Assembly (NCBI RefSeq): GCF_001039355.2
Contig: NW_019775536.1
Location: 796,322 to 860,321, forward strand
Direction of reading: 5' to 3'
Length of the DNA: 64,000 nt
DNA from: Lingula anatina
Lineage: Eukaryota > Brachiopoda > Lingulata > Lingulida > Lingulidae
A model generated the notes under the pieces. The model saw nothing but the letters and a program-made list of their open reading frames with translations. It did no database searches and was not told where the DNA came from. The position numbers and the translations under genes are program-made. Of this stretch, positions 49,477 through 60,264 are shown piece by piece. Numbering within the stretch: position 1 is the first letter of the stretch; the number at the start of each line of letters is the position of its first letter.

Positions 49477-51338
49477 TCAGTTTTTATTGATTTTGACTGT
49501 CCCAAAGATACGTTTGCAGACACTCAGTGGTGATTTGGCGCCAAATATTGGCAACCCGTTTGCTTTGTAGTATTCCATCAAACGGCGGACGGCGGCATAA
49601 TGTTCCTGCTGTGCCTGCATGCAGCGTGGGTCCCACGTCCAGTCCTCAATTTCAAAATTAAACAAATTTCTATGAATGGCATTATTGTTAAAATGCTTGC
49701 ACTAGTTTGGGCAAATGTGGAAACCTCCTGAGAAGCAGAGACCCTCCATCATAGCTTGTGGGGCGTAGATATACTTGTCGAACGGGACGAAGAGTAGCTC
49801 GGAAGTCCTTGGACTGTGCCACTTCCAGTGAATCGAAGTTCTGGCTACAGGCTGATGTTCTCTCTTTGAAAAATGCTTTTTATAATATTCCACGGGGACT
49901 CGTCCGCGGCTGTCTCCCTTCCAGTTACCGTCTGGGTACATTTGAATGCGGAATTCGTATTCGTCTCTGTGGAAAGTATATATGTAATGACACATCATAT
50001 TAAACTGCGATACGCCAATATAACCCTTTGAAATACTAGCAAATATTTCACTAAATGACTTGTTGTGTTTCTTTTCTAGAAACTCTCTCATTTCAATGAT
50101 ATGTCTCACTTTAATGATAACAGGAAAGTAGGACATGCATCGGAGTACTTCCGGTTCACCAAAAAGGAACTTTATCTTTTGAGGGGAAGAAGGCCAGTAC
50201 CCAGCAATAATTTTTCCAACAATAGCGGCCACAATGGGTTTCCCGGCAATAAAAAGATCTTCAGGTGTAACTGTTGTTACGAATAATGTGTCTGTATCAA
50301 CAAAACCAACATAGTCTGCCTTAGTATAGTTCTCAGGATAGAACATCGACCACTGCTGGCGGTTGTGGCCTATGGAATTATATGCTTGTGGGTTGGGATC
50401 TTCATAATGTATTTCCATATTAGGACTTGTGAGCCTTAATTCTCTGCCAAGCTTGTGATCCACAACAGATTCGTTGTCCAGAACGATGACCACTTTGGTG
50501 TCGTTCGGCCAGAATAGACGCATGCTTTGCATTAAGATATTGTCATATAAGTACCTCGTTTTGTGATACATTCTTACGAATATGACAAAACTGGGTAGAT
50601 TCTCCCAAGGATTGCCTGTAAATAAGGTAACATTTTGGATGAGTGGATGTTCGCGCGGGCCATGATTGGAATAATTAAAGATATAGAATGACCTAAGTAT
50701 ATAGAATGTCTCGGTAAACTACATTTATGTTAGCTGTATAACAAAAGTACATTAACTATTTGCTCCAATGAATATAAATGTAATAAATGATTTACTTTCA
50801 CAAGTAACCCTTCAGGCAAACTAACTGTTGGTCACATACACATTAAAATAGATAATTCATACTTTGACACAATCGCTTATAATTTACACTGACTAACCCG
50901 ACTACACGTTTTACTATTCAAATTACCTTGTATGATACATGCCTTAGTATACAATGCATTTCTTAACATACATTTAAAACTGAAATCTCAAACAAAGGCA
51001 CCTCTACACATGGAAAGAAGAGGTTACCGTAAAGGGGTACATGTATGTTGTCTACAAAATATAAATAATTCCTCTTAATTTTTTATATCAAAACACAACA
51101 CAAATATTAACGTTTTACAAATACATGTACCTAAATTACCTGGATCCTTTGATACACGGCGGCCATGACCGTCCTGCTGTAAAGTAAAGCCTGGGTTCAG
51201 TGAGCTATAAAATGTCTCCGGCCAATATAAGCCCCAAGTTTTCCCATTTTGTGGGATATCGGAATAAAGTATGATACACGTTACGATGGATAACGTGGCT
51301 ATTATAAACCCAAAGAAAGAACGCCTCGTCAGATCCAT
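49477..51338 (-). CDS. type II membrane glycosyltransferase-like protein with in-frame TAG
   Basis: Two exons: 51338-51140 and 50615 downwards, joined in phase 1. The N-terminus is cytoplasmic (MDLTRRS), followed by a signal anchor (FFGFIIATLSIVTCIILY) as in Golgi enzymes. The luminal part holds WENLPSFVIFVRMYHKTRYL, KVVIVLDNES, a DxD-type motif (VGFVDTDTLFVT), AAIVGKIIAGYW and HWKWHSP. The fold resembles GT-A-type transferases; donor and acceptor are unknown. The frame stops at TAG 49704-49702 after FHICPN, giving 370 residues. The same frame then continues open to 49477 with well-formed protein-like sequence (FNFEIEDWTWDPRCMQAQQE), so the full protein would be about 445 residues. The TAG may be a nonsense allele, a sequencing error or a readthrough site. 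Confidence 0.78.
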
Positions 51339-53613
51339 CACAGTCCACCTCCTTATACATACGACTCCGTATGTCTCGGACTGGGTCTTGGATAATGTGG
51401 GTCACTATATTGCGGTAGTTTGCGGTCACTGTAGGGGAAAGAAATATGCCTATCCTACCAGCTTGTCTTATTCAAATCCAGGGGAGACACAACGTCAGCA
51501 TATAATTTTTAATAACACATAACCACCAAGAATTCGCATGCGCAGGAGGCAAGGAGGCTCATTTTTTATAATTGAATGTGTTAAGTTATACCTTCTACGC
51601 GCTTTAAAACAGTAACTTCATCGTGACCATTACCAAGGGCAATAGTCTAACCACCCCTTCACGAGTCGGTTACCAGGGAGTAATTAGGCCTATATGGAGT
51701 AGTGTCATACCCCATGACAGGCGCTGCGCTTGGAACACAGTGAAGCGTATTAAAATACGTTTGTAAGTGATGGATATGTGGCAGTCGGAATGCTTTAGTG
51801 GTGATAAGTTGGTCTATTGACTGCGTTCATGTTCCTGTTTGTTCGTGCTTTGTCCGAAATCTCGTTTGANAGTAGGACATGCATCGGAGTACTTCCGGTT
51901 CACCAAAAAGGAACTTTATCTTTTGAGGGGAAGAAGGCCAGTACCCAGCAATAATTTTTCCAACAATAGCGGCCACAATGGGTTTCCCGGCAATAAAAAG
52001 ATCTTCAGGTGTAACTGTTGTTACGAATAATGTGTCTGTATCAACAAAACCAACATAGTCTGCCTTAGTATAGTTCTCAGGATAGAACATCGACCACTGC
52101 TGGCGGTTGTGGCCTATGGAATTATATGCTTGTGGGTTGGGATCTTCATAATGTATTTCCATATTAGGACTTGTGAGCCTTAATTCTCTGCCAAGCTTGT
52201 GATCCACAACAGATTCGTTGTCCAGAACGATGACCACTTTGGTGTCGTTCGGCCAGAATAGACGCATGCTTTGCATTAAGATATTGTCATATAAGTACCT
52301 CGTTTTGTGATACATTCTTACGAATATGACAAAACTGGGTAGATTCTCCCAAGGATTGCCTGTAAATAAGGTAACATTTTGGATGAGTGGATGTTCGCGC
52401 GGGCCATGATTGGAATAATTAAAGATATAGAATGACCTAAGTATATAGAATGTCTCGGTAAACTACATTTATGTTAGCTGTATAACAAAAGTACATTAAC
52501 TATTTGCTCCAATGAATATAAATGTAATAAATGATTTACTTTCACAAGTAACCCTTCAGGCAAACTAACTGTTGGTCACATACACATTAAAATAGATAAT
52601 TCATACTTTGACACAATCGCTTATAATTTACACTGACTAACCCGACTACACGTTTTACTATTCAAATTACCTTGTATGATACATGCCTTAGTATACAATG
52701 CATTTCTTAACATACATTTAAAACTGAAATCTCAAACAAAGGCACCTCTACACATGGAAAGAAGAGGTTACCGTAAAGGGGTACATGTATGTTGTCTACA
52801 AAATATAAATAATTCCTCTTAATTTTTTATATCAAAACACAACACAAATATTAACGTTTTACAAATACATGTACCTAAATTACCTGGATCCTTTGATACA
52901 CGGCGGCCATGACCGTCCTGCTGTAAAGTAAAGCCTGGGTTCAGTGAGCTATAAAATGTCTCCGGCCAATATAAGCCCCAAGTTTTCCCATTTTGTGGGA
53001 TATCGGAATAAAGTATGATACACGTTACGATGGATAACGTGGCTATTATAAACCCAAAGAAAGAACGCCTCGTCAGATCCATCACAGTCCACCTCCTTAT
53101 ACATACGACTCCGTATGTCTCGGACTGGGTCTTGGATAATGTGGGTCACTATATTGCGGTAGTTTGCGGTCACTGTAGGGGAAAGAAATATGCCTATCCT
53201 ACCAGCTTGTCTTATTCAAATCCAGGGGAGACACAACGTCAGCATATAATTTTTAATAACACATAACCACCAAGAATTCGCATGCGCAGGAGGCAAGGAG
53301 GCTCATTTTTTATAATTGAATGTGTTAAGTTATACCTTCTACGCGCTTTAAAACAGTAACTTCATCGTGACCATTACCAAGGGCAATAGTCTAACCACCC
53401 CTTCACGAGTCGGTTACCAGGGAGTAATTAGGCCTATATGGAGTAGTGTCATACCCCATGACAGGCGCTGCGCTTGGAACACAGTGAAGCGTATTAAAAT
53501 ACGTTTGTAAGTGATGGATATGTGGCAGTCGGAATGCTTTAGTGGTGATAAGTTGGTCTATTGACTGCGTTCATGTTCCTGTTTGTTCGTGCTTTGTCCG
53601 AAATCTCGTTTGA
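50127..53613. repeat. 1743-bp direct duplication joined by a single N
   Basis: 50127-51869 reappears at 51871-53613 at a constant offset of 1744, with identical ORFs in both copies; I saw no mismatch. A lone N at 51870 separates them. Introns, exons and upstream DNA are all included. Absence of divergence plus an N at the joint points to an assembly artefact rather than a biological tandem duplication. Confidence 0.85.
51871..53082 (-). pseudogene. partial second copy of the glycosyltransferase-like gene
   Basis: Exon 1 at 53082-52884 is identical to that of the neighbouring gene. Exon 2 runs from 52359 only to 51871, where it breaks off after CMSY at the N. The C-terminal third is missing. 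It is either a collapse or overlap error of assembly or a very recent truncated duplicate. Confidence 0.75.
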
Positions 53614-55654
53614 TTGTACGCGAGAGCCCAGTTGTGCGAGCGCCACGCCTTGCAAGGACACTAGTCTTACGTTTATGTCTTGGAATGAGACATGCTTTGT
53701 ATTTTCAGGTGGGCGTGACTTTTGTTTCTATACTTAAATAGGTTTAAGGTTTTTCTGTCTTATTTTTTGTTTTCTTACTCAGCTGTTTTTTTCCTCTTAT
53801 CATCCTTCCTTTATCTTTCCGTATCTTTTTCACCTTTCGTTACATTTATTGTAATTTGTTTTTGTTACATTTAGTTTTTATTCGTTGTGAAAAGTTAATT
53901 AATCAGTTATTATTATTATTTATTGTTCACGGATAATTTTGCGGTGCGTTGTTTAGTTTGTTATATTTTTATTCTATTCTTTAAATTAAGTTGTCTTTAC
54001 CATTTAAAATGAGTTTTTCGCTTCCTTTGGAAGCTTAAGGATGCTAGTCTCACTGTACTGAATACAACGTCTTGGAATGAGAAATGTTTTGTATTTTCAG
54101 AATAATAAACTGCGTGCAGTACTTCCAACAAACTGCTAGTGTTTATTAACTAATATACTGTATACCAAGTGGTATGACAGATACAATACAAATGTACGAG
54201 TCGCCAAGCTGTACATAAAATATTTCGAATGTATTGTCGAGCAGCAGGCCTAAGCTTTAAGATGCCAGAGCTGAGCTTGTCACTGAGTGTGTCACGGCAT
54301 TGTTGTCCTGAGCCAGAAAGTCATGAAAAGATGCATTGAAAGTTCAAATCATCCCCCGATTCTAAGTATGTTAGATAATTTCCCCCTTTTTCATTAAGGA
54401 CATGTTGTGTGTGTTATTTCTTACATATTTAAGACAGTTAGTAATGTGGATTCAGTGCAAAGTGAAAGGAATTCAGTAATCAATCCGCAACAGATGACAG
54501 GCTACAATTCAACAAGTATTTGGATATGTACATGTATATTATATATTTTATATTGCCCTATATGTCTTATTTTAATATATTGCGACCCTCCCTCCCTTTC
54601 TCTCTTTCTCTCATTCTCTCTCTGTCTCTCTCTCTCTCTCACACACACAGACACACACGCACACACACGAGTAAATCCATTATTTCTTTACTATCTATAT
54701 CGTATTTAGCTCATCATAAATAGGTCAGTAAGAGTTGCTTACGTCATATGATATCTGAGTAAGCCTACCACATATTTACACGTTATCTTGCATAACATAA
54801 AATAATGGTCTGAACGCAAGCTCTTTAGAGATCAAGATTGTACGGCAAAGGCTGGGTGTTTTTAGTGCTGTTTCCTTCCCTGGACAAGTGAAAGCCCCTG
54901 ACAGCACGTAGGTAATGTTATAAACAACGTCTTTTGTTGACAAAATGGAGAACTAGGCCTATGTATCGTACCAGTATATCGTATGTTGCGGTATATATCG
55001 TAAATATGCAGTGTGTCATATAGCGTCTGGGTCAAGATTCCAACAATAGTATTTGACTCTGCCGAGTGTTTTGGGCGTAATAAAATTATATTGTTAATAC
55101 ATCTGAAATAGTTCTCTCTCTCTCTCATGAGCAGTGTACATGTGGATGATCGCTTTTAGCTACACAGAGGTTAACATTAATACCCCTCCATCCCACCCCC
55201 ACCCGCAACTCCCCAAAAAGAAATGTTATATTAAACTTGGCAACCATAAAGTACCGGTATGTCAAAAAATGTTTGGGTCAAGTTCAATGTCTGCATGCAG
55301 TTACCAGCGTTTTATGTCGCTCCTTTAATTGTCAATTTCCTCAAAATGTGTTTGCACTATCTTCTATGCCTGGTCACTGTTTCTCACACAGACACACACA
55401 CACATACACACACACTCACACACACGCACACACACACACAAACACACACACATGTACAGACACACGCACACACACACGTACACACACACACACACACACA
55501 CAGGAACACATGTACACTGCGACAGAGAGAGAAGAGAGAGAGAGAAGAGGGGGGTTTGGGGGGTTGAATTACCATTATATAAATCGAGATTATTGGGCAC
55601 TCGAAGTTATTAAAACAACAAGAAAAGAATGCTTCGCTTTTATTTATATTACAG
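53614..55654. other. intergenic with short direct repeats and microsatellites
   Basis: A direct repeat, GTCTTGGAATGAGACATGCT and its variant GTCTTGGAATGAGAAATGTT (each continuing to TTTGTATTTTCAG), occurs near 53678 and 54069. Compound (CT)n(CA)n lies at 54590-54670 and a long (CA)n-type tract at 55385-55505. ORFs across the tracts are low-complexity. The glycosyltransferase promoter probably lies at its left end. Confidence 0.55.
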
Positions 55655-58600
55655 ATATGGAGCGCTGGAAAGGTCGAGTTGCCTTGGTAACAGGAGCGTC
55701 TATGGGCATAGGAGCAGCCATTGCAGGAGATCTTGTGAAGAATGGTATGGTGGTGGTGGGGTGTGCCAGGCACGTAGAAGATATACAGGTGAATATTTTC
55801 TTACGAAATAATAAGAAAGTCGACTCATATTTAGAAGTAGAAACATGACAGAATACCGCGTAAATAAAAAAATTAAAATTCTAGTAAGTAGTTACAAACT
55901 GCTGTAAGTTACAAACTTTCGAGCCAAGTTTATTTCGCGTCTCAAAACTATCACATTAATTCACCACTTGTTACGAAGAACCTTTGGGAGGTGCCTTGGC
56001 AACAAGGACTAGAGCTATCAAGGTGCTATATCTTGTTAATCTCCCCCCCCNNNNNNNNNNNNNNNNNNNNNNNNNNNNNNNNNNNNNNNNNNNNNNNNNN
56101 NNNNNNNNNNNNNNNNNNNNNNNNNNNNNNNNNNNNNNNNNNNNNNNNNNNNNNNNNNNNNNNNNNNNNNNNNNNNNNNNNNNNNNNNNNNNNNNNNNNN
56201 NNNNNNNNNNNNNNNNNNNNNNNNNNNNNNNNNNNNNNNNNNNNNNNNNNNNNNNNNNNNNNNNNNNNNNNNNNNNNNNNNNNNNNNNNNNNNNNNNNNN
56301 NNNNNNNNNNNNNNNNNNNNNNNNNNNNNNNNNNNNNNNNNNNNNNNNNNNNNNNNNNNNNNNNNNNNNNNNNNNNNNNNNNNNNNNNNNNNNNNNNNNN
56401 NNNNNNNNNNNNNNNNNNNNNNNNNNNNNNNNNNNNNNNNNNNNNNNNNNNNNNNNNNNNNNNNNNNNNNNNNNNNNNNNNNNNNNNNNNNNNNNNNNNN
56501 NNNNNNNNNNNNNNNNNNNNNNNNNNNNNNNNNNNNNNNNNNNNNNNNNNNNTAGAAAGAAAAGAAAACCTGGTTGGATTGTAATCTGAAAGTAATTTTA
56601 GTGAGATTGGTTGTTTCATGCACTTTGAAAGAAATTCACTTGTTATGAGGGATATGTTAAAAGACTCTGGTATCTAATATTTATGACAAAGAACATGTAT
56701 ATCCAAGAGATAAAGCACCATACATGTATACTGTGATTTTAAGCTTGATTAAACGTTTTAAATCGCAGAAAACTGCAGAGGATCTGGCATCTGAGGCTGG
56801 ACACTTGATACCTATGAAGTGCAATCTTGCAAAAATAGAAGATATTGAATCCATGTTCAGGGCAATTACTGAACAAGTGGGCGGGGTTGACGTCTGTATA
56901 AACAACGCTGCTGTTGCATCAGTAGAGTCAACGTTGATTTCCGGCCCTCCATCAGAGTTTAAAACAGTTTATGATGTAAGCATTGTACCATTGACATGAT
57001 CTTTCTCAATAAAATGTTAAATCACCTTGAATTTATATTGACCAATATCAATTTGCAAAGCTACCAATGTACCCTGTTTATGTGCATCTAAGAGTGAATT
57101 CCCAGAGATTTAGATCGATCCAGAGATTTAGATTTAGATCGACCTAACTCCTTGGGGGTTCACGCTAAATTGCAGTCAGCCGAGCGCTCACCATAGTTAA
57201 TTACCCCCTTACAGCTTTTAGTAGGCGGGAGAGACGCTTAAGCCGGTTAAGCTGACGGTAATCTAGTGAGACTCCCCACAGGGATAGATCGATCTAAAAT
57301 CTATGGGAATGGGGTCTAAAATCTCTTGCACCCTGTACACTGTGCCTACCGGTTTATCTCGTTGTATTAAATATGATGTATTTTGTAGGTGAATTTACTG
57401 GCTGCCACCACGGTTGCACATCTCTCCATTAAGTCTATGAAGGAACGCAATGTGAATGACGGACATATTATTAACATTAGCAGGTAAATCCCTCTCTCGC
57501 ACTATACCCTCTCTCCTTCTGGGGATTGCTATTGCTTGTTTTCTTAAATTAATGTTCTTGTGTTGCACTGCATGTCTCTGATGGGCAGTTTGGCAGCAGT
57601 GATGGAGAAAGAGCATGACACATGTAGTATAAGCGGAAATAGTTGTAAAATGATATTGTCAAATGAGTATAAAATCGCTTCATTAATTTTTTGCAAAGAG
57701 GGCAATGACAGGAAATGTACTTTTTTATTCCATTTATCCTTAATAAATGCTAAAACACGAGATCAAAAGATATGACAACTAAAAAAGCACACAGAGAACA
57801 TAGACCTCCGCCAAGGCAGCTCGAGTCTCATTATAATTAAGTAACAGTACATCAATTGCACAGCGACCTAATCCCAGCAAACACAATACATTATTATAAC
57901 GTCACCATAACGTTTACATAAACAAAGAACGTTATGGTAACCTTATAAAACTTTCTGTATTTACTGGGATAACACCGTTCGTGATTTGGGGCCAAGGTCA
58001 TTGGTCCTGTCTTGCAATGGAGTATTCCGTAGGAGTTTACTAACAAAATAACTATTGGTACCAGTGTAACGTGATAGAGAGTCCCCCATGACAGAGAGTC
58101 ATAGATCAAAACCTAACATGATATTGGCGACTTCCTGTGTCCATGCAAAACGTTTATACATTTGATTCAGGTAGGATAATCAAAGGGACATCGCCCTCAT
58201 GAGAAAGCTGCGGTTTCTTTTAATGAAAGTATTCGAATAATGCAATCTGCAAAATATGTTTCTTTTTCTTTTGCAGCTCAATGGGCCATACTGTACTGGA
58301 ATATGGCAACTTGCACACTTATTCCGCAACCAAGCACGCACTGAACGCCATCACAGAGGGTCTGCGTCACGAGCTGAGAAACGAGAACTCCACGATTAGA
58401 ACAACGGTTCGTAGTCTTTTCAACCTAGTGTCAAGTGGGAACATTCTTAATTATATTTCAATGTGTTTATTATGTAATATGTACTATGTAGATTCCGGTA
58501 AATTGTTAAACTGGTCTCTGGTCTCATTTAAAGCGTCTGTGGGCGTCTACGCCAAGGAGATGTTGCGCTGTTGGTCTAAGAGCTTTTCACGTGCCGGTGT

Positions 58601-59291
58601 CCCATATATGTGAATATTTTTTATTCATATCACTTGTAGACCAATAGAGAACGCATGTCCCCCCAAAAAATAAATATATTTCTATCTACAGGCAGTTGTG
58701 ATTTCATTGAACAGGTCATATGCCCGAGTTTGGTGCAGACTGGTTCCACACAAGATTTCCTCCTGGAGAAGGCATTGCAAGTTCCGGAAAAGGCAGGTTT
58801 TCTTTTATTGATTACTACCTAATACCCGCACATCTACTTCAGAAATGTTTTCTCCGCTATACGTCTGTGATTTGTCAATTTAAAAGTGACTTTAAGTTTT
58901 AAAAATCCCTTATGCCACTTGAACGGTTCAGGACTGGGTCCTGCATGCAGATACGTGGACAATTGCAATATGGATAACTTTAAGAAAAAAACTTTCTATT
59001 ATTATAACGCCAAGAAGGCAAGAAACGAGAGAGAATGAAAACAAGAACGTTACTCGTTGCATACAGGTAGGAATCTGTCCAGGAAAAATGGAGAGGAGGG
59101 GGTGAACTGGTTGCTTACATACGCGCGCGGTAAAAGCAATTCATTTCTTCGATGTTGATTGATAGACAGATTATTTGATAAAATTTTAAATTGTATATAC
59201 ATATTATTTCTGTACTTTGCCATAGGCCCTGCAGCCCTTGGACGTTTCCGCGGCGGTGATGTATGCGCTCTCTGCCCCGCCTTGTGTTAAC
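55655..59291 (+). CDS. short-chain dehydrogenase/reductase, DHRS11-like
   Basis: Recognised exons: 55657-55788 (start ATGGAGCGC two bases after an acceptor, implying an upstream non-coding exon), 56769-56975, 57389-57483, 58277-58406, about 58692-58790 and 59226-59291. Together they give the classical SDR order: [17 protein letters not shown] (NADP-binding TGxxxGIG), [23 protein letters not shown] (NNAG variant), [15 protein letters not shown], the catalytic YSATK (Tyr and Lys) followed by [17 protein letters not shown], and [16 protein letters not shown]. It is closest to the DHRS11 group of cytosolic NADP(H)-dependent carbonyl/steroid reductases. The segment after the catalytic motif is unclear: AVVIS is in frame, but the following [20 protein letters not shown] is in another frame, and the donor after it is not resolved. 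The final exon is not identified. Intron 1 contains a 502-N gap. Confidence 0.75.
56051..56552. other. assembly gap in SDR intron 1
   Basis: 502 N preceded by a run of C. The flanking exons join in phase 0 into a continuous SDR sequence, so coding sequence is probably not lost. Confidence 0.95.
57104..57325. mobile_element. MITE-like inverted repeat in SDR intron 2-3 region
   Basis: CCCAGAGATTTAGATCGATC at the left and GATCGATCTAAAATCTATGG at the right are imperfect inverted repeats about 200 bp apart, with no ORF between them. Confidence 0.55.
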
Positions 59292-60264
59292 GTAAGTGGA
59301 CAACTTTTTTAGCAAAGAGAAAAGTAAATGAACACTGAGCAAAACTGGTCAATGTACATTTATAAATTAGTAAGTCATATTTCTCGTGTTATTACCAACA
59401 TCGTTATTGATAGTGCATAATTACACTGTATAAGGTTGCAAATGAAATTTCGATCATATCCCGGAATTTCTGACTATAAGAATTTCGGGACATACATGTA
59501 CATGTATGTCAGGGACGTCTTTGCATTTTAGGTCCGTCATATTTGTATTGCTGCGGTTCTGGATGGCTACTTTTGAAGTGGATTCGATCGGCTCAGTACT
59601 CCACATCTGTAAATCAGGATAACTAAAACAGCACATTCAATACATAAAAGTCCATGTGTAATAACCAGTAGGGAAATTAATAAAATAACAAAAATAGCGG
59701 CAATATGAATTCTACTAAGATGTACCGTGCACATGATGAATGCGAAGCTGTGACATTGCTCCTCGAACTGTGTACTGTATATGCCTCTAAGGAAAAACTT
59801 TATTTTTTTACAAATCTATAATTGATAATCAAAAAGCAGGGTAGATGCGGAACTTTTAATGAATTAATTTATGCTTAAAGGGGGGAAAATTATTTAAACT
59901 CATGTTAGCATTTGTCTCAAAACTCCAGGCTGATTCCCAATACGAAATGGTGATCTGGCCCTGTACTGCATTGTGAATAATGGGAGGAAATATGCTGATA
60001 AAAATTATTGTGTAGGTTTATTCCAATGTATATTGAACACATATAATAATACCCAGATACAAACTATTTTACACCAAAATATACTTGGTTTAATTTGTTC
60101 GCAATTGCTGTTGATACAGATTCAATCCTCGAAATGAAAGACAATTCAGTTACTGTGAATAAAGCAGATAGTGCATTCGTTTCACATAAAATACAATACC
60201 AGAACGCAATGTTTGGTAATGTTAATACAGATAAAATGCAATCACCAAAATTTAGAAACAACTT
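59292..60264. other. intergenic; SDR 3' end expected here
   Basis: An acceptor-like TTTTAG at 59526-59531 followed by GTCCGTCATATTTG could open a terminal SDR exon, but its translation does not resemble the family's C-terminus. Nothing else recognised. Confidence 0.35.

Noticed and set aside
49702-49704. TAG as a recoded selenocysteine or pyrrolysine codon
   Set aside because: Selenocysteine uses TGA, and pyrrolysine is not expected in animals; a nonsense change, error or simple readthrough is likelier.
51205-51522. ORFs antisense or in another frame over the glycosyltransferase first exon
   Set aside because: Shadows of the real exon 51140-51338.
55364-55600. Cys/Val or His/Thr-rich ORFs over CA repeats
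   Set aside because: Low-complexity translations of (CA)n; the same applies to 39398-39699, 48537-48776, 54407-54723 and 63425-63694.
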